The notes below the pieces were generated by a model. The model was not told where the DNA came from. It ran no database searches and saw nothing but the letters and a program-made list of their open reading frames with translations. From Deltaproteobacteria bacterium (GTDB taxonomy: Bacteria > Desulfobacterota > DSM-4660 > Desulfatiglandales > Desulfatiglandaceae): a DNA stretch of 15,884 bases. A program made the position numbers and the translations under genes. Numbering within the stretch: the first letter of the stretch is position 1; every line of letters begins with the position of its first letter. The DNA lies in contig JAFDJF010000192.1 of assembly GCA_019307645.1 (NCBI GenBank), positions 1-15,884 of the forward strand. Direction: 5' to 3'. Below, one piece after another: positions 7,025 to 15,025 of this stretch.

Positions 7025-7070
7025 TAAAGGCTCGCACAAAAATAAATTCACATTTTTGCGCGAGCCCTTA
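7025..7070. repeat. Snap-back hairpin made of two 4605-type ends
   Basis: TAAAGGCTCGCACAAAAAT (7025-7043) pairs with ATTTTTGCGCGAGCCCTTA (7052-7070) with two mismatches around an 8-nt loop. The sequence is nearly the same as the two ends of the element at 4605-4789 joined with the middle removed, including the AAATTCAC segment. It may be an internally deleted copy or a solo end. Confidence 0.75.
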
Positions 7071-7094
7071 GCCCATGAAATAGTTTTCCCAGGG

Positions 7095-7159
7095 CATTTG
7101 GGAGATTTTCCCATATAAAATGAGGGAAATCCCCTATCAAAATGAGGGAAATCCCCTAT
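7095..7159. promoter_or_regulatory. Tandem 21-bp direct repeats, likely operator
   Basis: AAAATGAGGGAAATCCCCTAT occurs at 7117-7137 (20 of its 21 bases match the start of the next count window) and exactly again at 7139-7159, a 22-bp period or about two helical turns. A degenerate third copy (GGGAGATTTTCCCATAT) lies just upstream at about 7100-7116. Each copy holds a GGGA/TCCC dyad. The array ends on the first base of a -35-like hexamer, a position typical of regulator binding sites. Confidence 0.6.
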
Positions 7160-7187
7160 AGACATGGGCAGGTAGGTGTTGTATAAG
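7159..7187 (+). promoter_or_regulatory. Sigma70-like promoter before MORN-SPOR gene
   Basis: TAGACA (7159-7164) and TATAAG (7182-7187) each match five of six consensus bases with an ideal 17-bp spacer. Transcription would begin near 7194. Tandem direct repeats abut the -35 element. Confidence 0.55.
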
Positions 7188-7214
7188 AAAGACTCCGTTA
7201 CTCCTTTTTTCGCT

Positions 7215-7258
7215 GCCTCTGGGTCTTCGTTTCCCGACGTTGGCCCAGAGGCTTTTTT
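7215..7258 (+). terminator. Intrinsic terminator in the leader of the MORN-SPOR gene
   Basis: GCCTCTGGG (7215-7223) and CCCAGAGGC (7244-7252) form a perfect 9-bp GC-rich stem, with a possible inner CGT/ACG pairing, followed directly by TTTTTT (7253-7258). It ends 12 bases before the start codon at 7271 and about 65 bases after the predicted transcription start. Transcripts from that promoter would meet it first. It may be an attenuator or may end a short RNA. Confidence 0.75.
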
Positions 7259-7270
7259 CTGTTTTGCTGG

Positions 7271-8791
7271 ATGAAAAAAATGAAAGTAGTTGGAACATTT
7301 TTATTGTTAGGGATTTGTTTTTTTTCCACGAATACATTTGGTGATTGTATAAGTGGTAATTGTGTGAATGGTCAAGGGACGATGACATATCCTGACGGCA
7401 GCAAATACGAAGGCCAATGGAAGGATGAAAAGAGAAATGGTCAGGGGACGATGAGTTTTTCTGACGGCGGGAAGTTGGTCGGACAATGGAAAGATGGCCG
7501 TTTCAGTGGACAAGGCACGATGACCTACAGCTTTGGTATATATGAAGGCCAATGGAAGGATGGCATGAAGAATGGTCAAGGAACGATGACATATCCTGAC
7601 GGCGGTAAATATGAAGGCCAATGGAAAGATGACATGAGAAATGGTCAAGGGGTTTACACCTATCCTGATGGTGCAATATATGTTGGTCAATGGAAGGATA
7701 ACAGAAAGAATGGACAGGGGACTTATACTGCCCCTGACAATTATAAATATGTGGGTCAATTTAAAGATGGTAAGACTTGCGGACAAGGGACGATGACCTT
7801 CCCTGATGGGAGCATATATGAAGGTCAATGGAAAAATGACGAGAGAAAGGGTCAAGGGATGATGACCTTCCCTGACGGCAGTATCTATAAAGGTCAATGG
7901 AAGGGTGACATGAGAAATGGTCAAGGGGTTATGTCATATCCTGACGGCAGCAAATATGAAGGTCAATGGAAGGATGGCAGGACAAACGCGCAAGGGACGT
8001 ACACCTATGCTGATGGTGGAAAATACGTTGGTCAATGGAAGGATGGGACTAAAAATGGACAAGGGGCCTATAATTCTCCTGACAATTATAAATATATAGG
8101 TCAATTTAAAAATGGTAAACCTGACGGACAAGGGCTTATGACCTTCCCTGACGGCAGCAATTATGAGGGTGAATGGAAGAATGGCAAGTTCATAACAAAC
8201 GTGAAACCTTATAAAGAACTTACGCCTGGGCAGACAAAAATTGACAAAGGCTCATCTACTGGACCCGCGGTGAAAACTGAGACGATAACGCCTCAGCAGA
8301 AAAGGAAGGAGCATTTGACTTCAACTGAGCGAGACGCTTATCCATATACGATTCACGTCAGTTCTTATCAGAACAGAGAAAAATCCAACAGCCTGGCCAT
8401 AAAGCTGAGAAAAGAAGGTATCCCTGCATTTGTATGTCCCGCCCAAATTCCCGGTAAAGGAGATTATCACCGTGTTTTCATTGGCTGCTACAGGACTCTT
8501 GCGGAGACACGGAAGGCTGCTTCGAAATTAAAGGGGCAAAGAGATCTCTATCCACTTGAGGCCAAAATGCCCTATGCAATCCAGGTTGGGACTTTTGATT
8601 CAGACCAGGAATTAAAAAAGTTGGAAGCCGATCTTCGATCGAAAGCATATCTGGCATACAGCATTCCAGACACACCCGATAATAATAAACCCAGGCTCTT
8701 GATTGGGGCCTTCAGGACAGAGAAAGAGGCTGCCATACTCACCAAAAAGCTGCAGCAAGAAGGTTTCAAGGCGGGAGTGGTCAGACGTTAG
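7271..8791 (+). CDS. Exported protein with 12 MORN repeats and two SPOR domains
   Basis: 506 residues. A signal peptide (MKKMKVVGTFLLLGICFF) points to export and probably ends near NTFG/DC. Twelve MORN repeats of about 23 residues (YPDGSKYEGQWKDG...NGQGTM) span about 40-315. A Thr/Lys-rich linker leads to two SPOR-like domains: about 357-432 (YPYTIHVSSYQ...RVFIGCYRT) and 433-506 (MPYAIQVGTF...RLLIGAFRTEKEA). SPOR domains bind denuded peptidoglycan at division sites; MORN repeats form extended beta sheets that scaffold proteins or bind lipid or ligand. A periplasmic cell-wall or envelope scaffold is a reasonable inference. Repeats 4-7 resemble 9-12, a five-repeat super-period. The start has a weak ribosome-binding site; ATG 7280 is an alternative. 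A terminator stands just upstream. Confidence 0.92.
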   Translation: MKKMKVVGTFLLLGICFFSTNTFGDCISGNCVNGQGTMTYPDGSKYEGQWKDEKRNGQGTMSFSDGGKLVGQWKDGRFSGQGTMTYSFGIYEGQWKDGMKNGQGTMTYPDGGKYEGQWKDDMRNGQGVYTYPDGAIYVGQWKDNRKNGQGTYTAPDNYKYVGQFKDGKTCGQGTMTFPDGSIYEGQWKNDERKGQGMMTFPDGSIYKGQWKGDMRNGQGVMSYPDGSKYEGQWKDGRTNAQGTYTYADGGKYVGQWKDGTKNGQGAYNSPDNYKYIGQFKNGKPDGQGLMTFPDGSNYEGEWKNGKFITNVKPYKELTPGQTKIDKGSSTGPAVKTETITPQQKRKEHLTSTERDAYPYTIHVSSYQNREKSNSLAIKLRKEGIPAFVCPAQIPGKGDYHRVFIGCYRTLAETRKAASKLKGQRDLYPLEAKMPYAIQVGTFDSDQELKKLEADLRSKAYLAYSIPDTPDNNKPRLLIGAFRTEKEAAILTKKLQQEGFKAGVVRR

Positions 8792-8853
8792 GAATATCAA
8801 CATTTTGTTGTTTTGACTAATCGCGGAACATGAATCTATTCTTTAAGCCAATT

Positions 8854-9816
8854 TCAAAATGCCTTTTCAATGACACCCCCGCCCAATACAGTATCACCAG
8901 AATAAAAAACAGCCGATTGTCCAGGAGTTAAGGCCATCTGGGGTTCTTTGAACAATATCCTGGCCTTACTTCTTTCATGGGGGAAAAGCGTCGCATCAGC
9001 AGCGGTATGATTTATTCGTATTTTGACTTGTACATCGTGAGGCAGGTCCAATGTCTTCATGGCTATAAGGTTAAGGTCTTTTGCAATAAGGCCTTCCGAA
9101 AAAAGGCTTTCCCTGTCACTGACTACGATCCTGTTGTTGTGAGCATCTATTTTCAGGACATAAAGAGGCCTGCCTGAAGCAATGCCGAGCCCTTTACGCT
9201 GGCCCACGGTATAGTGAATAATCCCCCTGTGCTTTCCAATAATATTTCCTTTTTCATCCACGATATCGCCCTCTTCTATCTCTTCATCATTAAAAAGCGG
9301 TGAATAATCGCCTCCAGCAATGAAATCCTGGCTTTCAGGTCTGATCGCGGTTTCAAGCCCGAGAGAGCCGGCAATTTTCCTTACCTGCTGCTTGGTGTAG
9401 CCGCCGAGAGGAAAAATGGTTTGTAAAATCTGTTTTTGGGTAAGAGCATAGAGAAAATAAGTCTGGTCTTTTGACAGCCTTTGGTTGCAGACAATGCACG
9501 GATTGGGTGTTCTTCCTGCAAGGTACTCACCCCTGAAGTATTCAAGAACATGGCTCCTGTATTCTTTTTTCAAATCTATGACGTGAAATGGGATTCCGAA
9601 TGTATGGCAGACAGATGCGGCTGCTTCGACATCCCCCTTTTCGCCAGGTCCGTAACAGGCATGTCTTGCCGATTCTTTAACTCCCACAGAGCCGTCAAAT
9701 ATCTCCATGATAATGCCGATAACTTCATGCCCCTGCTCATGGAGCAGTGCTGCAGCAACCGATGAATCAACACCGCCGCTGAGCCCAACTGCAATTTTTG
9801 TTTTTCGGGTTGTCAT
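8854..9816 (-). CDS. mnmA: tRNA-specific 2-thiouridylase MnmA, variant lacking a conserved segment
   Basis: MnmA activates U34 of Lys, Glu and Gln tRNAs with ATP and inserts sulfur delivered as persulfide. The 320 residues show the PP-loop SGGVDSS (13-19), TPNPCIVCN with Cys 107 and 110, SKDQTYFLYALTQ, ESQDFIAGGDY, HYTVGQRKGLGI and the C-terminal beta-barrel ending GGGVIEKAF. Two differences from typical 350-370-residue MnmA are visible. NQRL (111-114) runs straight into SKDQ (115), so about 36-40 residues that usually hold KFG...ATGHYAR are absent. The usual SQ-x-ICF catalytic cysteine is missing, with SQDFIAGGDY in its place. The frame is otherwise clean, so this could be an altered or inactive enzyme or a divergent subfamily. 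It lies 141 bases downstream of an Rrf2-type regulator. Confidence 0.9.
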   Translation of the reverse strand: MTTRKTKIAVGLSGGVDSSVAAALLHEQGHEVIGIIMEIFDGSVGVKESARHACYGPGEKGDVEAAASVCHTFGIPFHVIDLKKEYRSHVLEYFRGEYLAGRTPNPCIVCNQRLSKDQTYFLYALTQKQILQTIFPLGGYTKQQVRKIAGSLGLETAIRPESQDFIAGGDYSPLFNDEEIEEGDIVDEKGNIIGKHRGIIHYTVGQRKGLGIASGRPLYVLKIDAHNNRIVVSDRESLFSEGLIAKDLNLIAMKTLDLPHDVQVKIRINHTAADATLFPHERSKARILFKEPQMALTPGQSAVFYSGDTVLGGGVIEKAF

Positions 9817-9957
9817 ATTACTGTTTTCAATTTGCCAGGTTTTAAATACTCGGAATTATCAGGATCGTAACAGCCTCAGGAAATGGATGAAGGAAGATGA
9901 AACATCTTTTGATTTGTAATACACATAGAGAAAAATAATAGAACCACTTGAGCTTCC

Positions 9958-10401
9958 TTAAACCGCCTTGTTTTTCTTAACAAGCGTTTCGGTCCTTTGA
10001 AGCAGGTAGTCAATTTTGAATGAGTCGAGCTTTTCAAACATGGCCTTGCTTGTTTCCGACCAGATATACTGCGTCAGACATTTTCCCGCTCGTGTACACA
10101 TGCCACAGGTATCGTCACTTTCAGTGCAGTCAGTAATAGCGTCTGTGCCTTCCAGTACCCTTACAATATCACCAACAGAAATACCTTCCGTGGGCTTGGC
10201 AAGCATATATCCGCCGTACGGACCACGCATGCTTTTGACGAACCCTGCCTTTTTCAGCATCCTGATAAGTTTTTCAAGATACTTAAAAGAAATACCTTGA
10301 CGCCTGGAAATCTCGCTCAGGCGTACAGGGTCTGTCTGGGCGTGCAGGGCGAGATCGAGAATAAGTCTTGTGCCGTAACGGCTTTTTGTTGTCAGTCGCA
10401 T
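9958..10401 (-). CDS. Rrf2/IscR-family transcriptional regulator
   Basis: 147 residues. A winged helix (MRLTTKSRYGTRLILDLAL, EISRRQGISFKYLEKLI, GFVKSMRGPYGGYMLAK) is followed by a cysteine cluster C92, C99, C102, C108. In IscR, three cysteines at nearly the same place hold a [2Fe-2S] cluster, so this protein probably senses Fe-S, redox or sulfur state. The Rrf2 family was named from a gene beside the Desulfovibrio vulgaris hmc operon, and here too it follows a membrane redox complex with an HdrD-like subunit and a response regulator. AAAAGG stands before the ATG. It may also control the downstream mnmA gene, since sulfur transfer is a common target of this family. Confidence 0.92.
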   Translation of the reverse strand: MRLTTKSRYGTRLILDLALHAQTDPVRLSEISRRQGISFKYLEKLIRMLKKAGFVKSMRGPYGGYMLAKPTEGISVGDIVRVLEGTDAITDCTESDDTCGMCTRAGKCLTQYIWSETSKAMFEKLDSFKIDYLLQRTETLVKKNKAV

Positions 10402-10629
10402 TGTTTAACCTTTTTTCAGCTTCAAAGCCAGGCAGTTTATCAGACCCCAGTGAATCTGGTGAAGACCGGGAAATACCCCACCAACGGGCTTCAAAAATAA
10501 CATCATGACTTCTCGTAAAGGCTGGACTTTCCGGCGCAGGGCATCAAAAAGCTTTGGTTTACCAGGGACTATGTGTGAAAATTTGAATAACAAATTGAAA
10601 ACACGACTGTCTTTTGTCCCATTAACATT
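10402..10629 (-). other. Intergenic region upstream of the Rrf2-type gene
   Basis: 228 bases between the kinase and regulator genes. A 62-codon minus-strand frame (10405-10593, ending CLALKLKKG) stops three bases before the Rrf2 start. It has no recognisable motif and no good ribosome-binding site, so I do not call it a gene. No clear promoter hexamers or terminator are visible, although an Rrf2 operator would be expected here. Confidence 0.3.
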
Positions 10630-12144
10630 TCATCCTACCAACTGAGCCTGGTCTTTTTTCCCCTTGCCCTTCTTGAGCTCTTCCGGCAGAACTCTTGGCA
10701 GCTTTATCTGAAAGCGTGACCCCTTCCCCGGCTCTGAATCAACCTCTATTATTCCACCATGCTGCTCCACTATTTCGTTGGAGATGAAAAGACCAAGCCC
10801 TGTTCCCCTATGCCCTTTAGATGAGAAAAACAAGGTGAACAGGTTTTCTCTCGTCTGCCTGTCCATGCCGATGCCGTTGTCAATTGCTTCAAAGACAACA
10901 TGATTCTCATTCGCATTTACACCGAAAATTACCTTGTACGATTTATCGTCGGATTTGTCATCCACACATGCATCAATTGAATTCTCAAGAATATTCACCA
11001 GTGCCGAGCTGACAGTCCCCGGATCTATCTCGAAAAACAGATCAGGTTGATCAAAATCATAGACGAATTCTATGTTGTTTTTTTCCGCATTGGGTCTTAC
11101 GAGTGCAGCCACCTGGTGGGAAAAATCCAGGACATTAACCCTTGTCCAGTTCAAATCTCTTTCCTTTGTATAATAGAGAATGTCAAGGATCATACTTCGA
11201 ATGCGGTAAATCATGCTTTTAACTACTTCCATGGCGTCGTTGATCTGTTCCTGATTTCCTTTTTTAAGTCCTGCTTCCAGACGATAAATGCCTCCATCCA
11301 GGGCAGTCAGCACACCTCTTATCCCATGAGACATGGAGCCGAGCAATAAGCCGAGAGATGTTAGATGACTCTGGAGTTTTCGAATCTGGGTTATATTGGT
11401 GGACATCTCCATGACCTGGGTGATCTTGCCTGTGGCGTCCTTCAATGGAGCAGTCCACGTGAGGACGTTATATTGTTCTCCATGCTGCGAAGTCAAAACT
11501 TCCTCGGTTTGATGAGGTTTACCATCTTTGAACGTGGCTTCCACCGGGCATTCCACGCAAGGTTCAGACCTGTGCTTATAGACTTCGTAGCAATATGATC
11601 CAATATTATCCCCAAAATCTTTCTTAAACCGCTTATTGGCGCCGGTCAGCCTGAAATTTTCATCTTGCAGAGAAATGTAACACGGTACCTCGTCAAATAG
11701 CTGCTGAGATAAATCTTTATTTTTTTTTGCAACCTCCAGCTCTTTGTCATATCTTCTGAATCGAAACCAAGTCTCTCTGCGTTCGAATGCTCTGTCAAGA
11801 GCAACACCCATGGCCTCGCTGTTAATCGGCTTGCTGATATAATCCGATGCGCCCAGGCGAAGGCATTCGAGACCTGAGTCGATGTCTCCTTCATCAACAA
11901 TCATTACAACTTGTATTTGGGGAAATTTTTCTCTCAGGGCGCGAAGCAGTTCGACTCCGGGCATATCCTGTAAGTGGGTTCCGGATATAACCACAGCAGG
12001 TGAATTGCCTGAGACAGCAGACAAGGCAGATTGACCGGTTTCTGTTTTAACGACACCATAGCCATATCTGGTCAGATATTTTTCTAGGGCATCGCAAAGT
12101 TCCCTATCCTTATCTGCCAGCAGTATGGTATTGTCAGTTCTCAT
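10630..12144 (-). CDS. Sensor histidine kinase with N-terminal degenerate receiver and PAS
   Basis: 504 residues, no membrane segment. A receiver-like domain (1-125) keeps acidic D11/D13 and K105 (ISKP) but has G55 where the phospho-acceptor aspartate should be (PAVVISGTHLQDMPG). A PAS domain (about 148-255) contains C185, C196 and C199 (CYEV...EPCVECP), a cysteine pattern common in anaerobe PAS domains and possibly redox- or ligand-related. Next come a dimerisation domain with the phospho-histidine in GSMSHGIRG (H273) and a HATPase_c domain (N box ILENSIDAC, DNGIGM, GTGLGL). The likely partner is the adjacent single-domain response regulator. The same gene set (kinase, receiver, UspA, FeS protein) is recalled from Desulfovibrio tmc loci. 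Confidence 0.92.
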   Translation of the reverse strand: MRTDNTILLADKDRELCDALEKYLTRYGYGVVKTETGQSALSAVSGNSPAVVISGTHLQDMPGVELLRALREKFPQIQVVMIVDEGDIDSGLECLRLGASDYISKPINSEAMGVALDRAFERRETWFRFRRYDKELEVAKKNKDLSQQLFDEVPCYISLQDENFRLTGANKRFKKDFGDNIGSYCYEVYKHRSEPCVECPVEATFKDGKPHQTEEVLTSQHGEQYNVLTWTAPLKDATGKITQVMEMSTNITQIRKLQSHLTSLGLLLGSMSHGIRGVLTALDGGIYRLEAGLKKGNQEQINDAMEVVKSMIYRIRSMILDILYYTKERDLNWTRVNVLDFSHQVAALVRPNAEKNNIEFVYDFDQPDLFFEIDPGTVSSALVNILENSIDACVDDKSDDKSYKVIFGVNANENHVVFEAIDNGIGMDRQTRENLFTLFFSSKGHRGTGLGLFISNEIVEQHGGIIEVDSEPGKGSRFQIKLPRVLPEELKKGKGKKDQAQLVG

Positions 12145-12217
12145 TTACTACAGACTTCATATGGTGAATAAACTACAGGAACAAGAATGTGCCATGCTTT
12201 TTCGATTTGGAAAAAGT

Positions 12218-12571
12218 TCAGCCGATTGTATCCTTCACTACCTTAAGCAGTTCTTCCCTGTCGAATGGTTTTGTGAGGCTGGCCACTGCTTTTTGTATTG
12301 CGTACTTACCTCCGGTCAGGCCGCTGATGACGATAACGGGGATTTTCTTATATTCTTCTTCCTTCGTAAGCTTACGGTAAAATCTTGGCCCCCATTCTTC
12401 CGGCATTTCCAGATCAAGTGTTATCAGATCAGGTTTTTCTTCTTTTACTACAGCCATTGCTTCAGAACCATCTGCAGCTGAGCAGGTATCGTAGCCATTG
12501 TCGCCAAAAAAATCCTCCAAATATGAAATGATATTAGGATCATCATCAACAATCATTATTTTTTTTGCCAT
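12218..12571 (-). CDS. Single-domain response regulator (CheY/Rrf1-like)
   Basis: 117 residues made up of one receiver domain: acidic D9-D11 (VDDDPN), phospho-acceptor D53 (LITLDLEMPEEWG), and K101 (SLTKPF). With no output domain, it would act by protein contact or as a phosphorelay intermediate. It has a strong ribosome-binding site (AAAGGAGG, 8 bases before the ATG). It lies between the UspA gene and the kinase, separated by 52 and 73 bases, so co-transcription is likely. A stand-alone receiver next to an HdrD-like subunit recalls rrf1 of the hmc region in Desulfovibrio. Confidence 0.93.
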   Translation of the reverse strand: MAKKIMIVDDDPNIISYLEDFFGDNGYDTCSAADGSEAMAVVKEEKPDLITLDLEMPEEWGPRFYRKLTKEEEYKKIPVIVISGLTGGKYAIQKAVASLTKPFDREELLKVVKDTIG

Positions 12572-12623
12572 TATAAAGGCCTCCTTTCAGTCATGGGGAT
12601 AAAAAGTCTTCAGCATTAAAGGA

Positions 12624-13547
12624 CTACATATCTTTCACCTTATCAGAACGATTGACACTTGCCACCGGGCATGTAGCCCTCAACACAACCTGTTCTACAG
12701 TGCTCCCGAGCTTAGTTTTTTCTGGAGTTGGTTCCCGGGTATGGTGGGCCATGACAATAAGATCAGCATAATTTTCACGGGCGTATTTCACGATTTCTAT
12801 GTAGGGAATACCTTCCCAGATTTCGATTTCATAATCGTCAAATCCGGTCATCTTTCTCTCATACATATTTTTCATTTTTTCACGGGCTTCCATGATTTTG
12901 TTTTCAATCTCGTCCTGTTCCATCATTTTTCCGAAATGTACAGCCCCGATGTCATAGGCATGGAAAAGATGCAACTTGCATCCAAGTGTTTTCGCTGCTT
13001 TAAGTGCAAACATAAAAGCCGAATCCGCAGCCTTGGAAAAATCAGTCCCAAATACGATATTGGAAAACCCACCCCACATGGAAGCAACCGGCCGGCCGAT
13101 GATAAGAACGGGGCACCGGCCTGACTTGGTAACTGCCTGCAGTGTACTGCCGGCCATATTCCTGTATGCATACTCCTCTTCGTCTTCTTCCTTTGTGCTG
13201 GCACCCATGATGATAAGATCCACGTCTTTCTTGCGTGCAATTCTCAAAATTTCCGTATGCGGAACACCCGGCGTTGCTTCAATAATACAGCGTTCATGCG
13301 TGTCCAACTGGCTGGCATACGTATTTTTCAACTCATCTTTCACCCAGTCGAGATAGTCCTCATCATAGGACACCTGCTCACCGGTTCTGACATCTACTAC
13401 CAATTGGCTAAACCCCCTGGAGGGGATGCCCAGGACATGGAAAACGGTCAGCTCCGCATCGTATCTTTTTGCCATATCAAAAGCCACCCTGGCTGCGGGA
13501 TCGCATGCGGGTGAAGCAGTCGTTGCGAACAATATCCTTTTAAACAT
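12624..13547 (-). CDS. Tandem universal stress protein (two UspA domains)
   Basis: 307 residues with two UspA folds. The first (about 1-152) starts FKRILFATTAS and ends with VDLIIMGAS...AGSTLQAV, CPVLII. The second (about 160-300) starts FSNIVFGTDFSKAADSA and ends LIVMAHH...LGSTVEQVVLRATCPVASV. The G-x-x-x-x-G(S/T) nucleotide-binding pattern is seen best as G-S-T in both halves, so ATP binding is plausible in each. It is cytoplasmic. The function is stress- or energy-linked but undefined; its position next to the redox complex suggests it reports energy or redox state. The ribosome-binding site is GAGGTGG. The gene lies 48 bases after the FeS-protein stop codon, within the same minus-strand cluster. 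Confidence 0.93.
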   Translation of the reverse strand: MFKRILFATTASPACDPAARVAFDMAKRYDAELTVFHVLGIPSRGFSQLVVDVRTGEQVSYDEDYLDWVKDELKNTYASQLDTHERCIIEATPGVPHTEILRIARKKDVDLIIMGASTKEEDEEEYAYRNMAGSTLQAVTKSGRCPVLIIGRPVASMWGGFSNIVFGTDFSKAADSAFMFALKAAKTLGCKLHLFHAYDIGAVHFGKMMEQDEIENKIMEAREKMKNMYERKMTGFDDYEIEIWEGIPYIEIVKYARENYADLIVMAHHTREPTPEKTKLGSTVEQVVLRATCPVASVNRSDKVKDM

Positions 13548-13595
13548 TTACCACCTCTTTAACATCTACGCATTTGAGGGTTATTATTTTGTCAA

Positions 13596-14981
13596 TTATT
13601 CATCCTTCGGTCTAAGATGTTCGGGCACCTCCACCATGTTGATCAGAAGTGGTTTTAAAAATGACCACCTAATCCCCATATGATAGACTTCCTCCATGTC
13701 TCGTATGGCATCCCAACAATTGTGGCAGGGTGATATAACAAGTTTTGCCCCGGTGGCAAGAATCTGATCGCGTTTGACTTTAAGGCCAACGTTCCGTTGC
13801 TCACGGTATCTGCCTATACCATTGAGACCACCACCGCCGCCGCAACAAAAATTGTGTTCCTTGTTTGGCGTCATTTCTCTGAAATCTTCAGCAATATAGC
13901 TCATGATTTCCCTGGGAATGTCCTTGAGTCCGGCATTCCGGATGTAATTACATGAATCCTGATAGGTGACCGGCTCCTTTATCTTTTTGGCCGGATCAAT
14001 CTTCAGTTTTCCAGTCCTTAATGCCTCAGCCACCCATTCGACATAATGGAAACTTTCAACAGGAGGTTTTCCTGATTTGATCCCGGCCCAATAGGGTCCT
14101 TCAATGACAGTAGCCCTGTAGGCATGGCCACATTCCGTTACCACCATCCGTTTCGGTTCCAGTCTCTCCATGGCAGCATAGACTGTCTCTACCTGCATTT
14201 TACAGGCTGCCCAGTCTCCTGCAAACATTGCAAGACTCGTCTCTTCCCATCCTTCACTTGGGACAGTCCAGTTTTCATCCGCAAGATGGAAGAGGACTGC
14301 CGCCTCAGCAATGTCCTGTGGGTAATGTTTCGGCTCCCTTGCATTCAAGGTGTACATGATATCAGCGTTTTCTTTGTCGATGGGGATCTTAAGCCCGGGG
14401 TATTCCTCCTCCCATTCTTCCTCCATCCACTCGCAGGTATCAACCCAGTCTTCAGTGGTAACGTCCATCTGAGCCTTGTAGACCCTGTGCATCCCGGATC
14501 CTATCTTCATCTCCCACGGTGTAAACCCCTGGGAGAAAAGAAGTCCGCGAAGATAGCTGAACATGATTCCCGTGTCTATGCCAAAAGGGCAATATACCCC
14601 ACAACGGGTACAACAGGTACACTTTGAAAACGCCGTATCCATACACATCTGCATGAAGACATTATCCACGTTGGCTTTTCGCTTTATCAATTGCCCAAGT
14701 GTCGACTGAATTTTGTATGATGGAACCTGCTTAGGGTCCCTGTTGTTCGCAAGATAATAGAAACAACTTTCAGCACACACACCGCAGTGGGCGCATATTT
14801 CCAGCCATGTTCGGAACCGAGCTTTGAATGTCTTTTGAATAGTCGCCCACAATGCCTCTTTATCGACGTCAAGCTGGTCCATCTCTTCATAGTACTGTTT
14901 ACCACTGGTGTCGGCTAAAAGCGCATCAAGTTGTTCCTTTGTGTCTATCATTTGTTTGTTGCAAAGTATTCCTTCCGGCAT
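13596..14981 (-). CDS. HdrD-like iron-sulfur subunit of a membrane redox complex (HmcF/TmcB/DsrK type)
   Basis: 461 residues from ATG 14981. Two ferredoxin-type [4Fe-4S] sites: C63-x2-C66-x2-C69-x3-C73 and C121-x2-C124-x2-C127-x3-C131-P. A first degenerate CCG region (ECGHAYR, about 283-289) is followed by a complete CCG motif: C344, x34, C379-C380, x38, C419-x2-C422. In HdrD/HdrB this motif holds the catalytic non-cubane cluster. The protein is cytoplasmic, docked on a cytochrome b-like membrane subunit encoded just upstream. The size fits HmcF (about 53 kDa, as I recall); TmcB and DsrK are alternatives. No DsrJOP-like genes are seen. A longer TTG start at 14996 is possible, but GGGA nine bases before ATG 14981 favours the shorter form. 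A repeat element separates it from the membrane subunit. Confidence 0.93.
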   Translation of the reverse strand: MPEGILCNKQMIDTKEQLDALLADTSGKQYYEEMDQLDVDKEALWATIQKTFKARFRTWLEICAHCGVCAESCFYYLANNRDPKQVPSYKIQSTLGQLIKRKANVDNVFMQMCMDTAFSKCTCCTRCGVYCPFGIDTGIMFSYLRGLLFSQGFTPWEMKIGSGMHRVYKAQMDVTTEDWVDTCEWMEEEWEEEYPGLKIPIDKENADIMYTLNAREPKHYPQDIAEAAVLFHLADENWTVPSEGWEETSLAMFAGDWAACKMQVETVYAAMERLEPKRMVVTECGHAYRATVIEGPYWAGIKSGKPPVESFHYVEWVAEALRTGKLKIDPAKKIKEPVTYQDSCNYIRNAGLKDIPREIMSYIAEDFREMTPNKEHNFCCGGGGGLNGIGRYREQRNVGLKVKRDQILATGAKLVISPCHNCWDAIRDMEEVYHMGIRWSFLKPLLINMVEVPEHLRPKDE

Positions 14982-15025
14982 GATGATCGTTCCCAAGATA
15001 TTAAAATGTTAACAGTTATATTACT

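Noticed and set aside
7307..7924. Long minus-strand frame (205 codons) opposite the MORN gene
   Set aside because: It mirrors the repetitive MORN codons; the product is a low-complexity periodic string and the plus-strand gene is clearly real.
8790..8853. Terminator between the convergent MORN-SPOR and mnmA genes
   Set aside because: CAACA/TGTTG followed by TTTT is too weak a stem to call.
10405..10593. 62-codon minus-strand frame before the Rrf2-type gene
   Set aside because: No recognisable motif and no good ribosome-binding site; treated as intergenic.
14124..14627. 167-codon plus-strand frame
   Set aside because: It is the antisense shadow of the HdrD-like gene, which has complete cysteine motifs.
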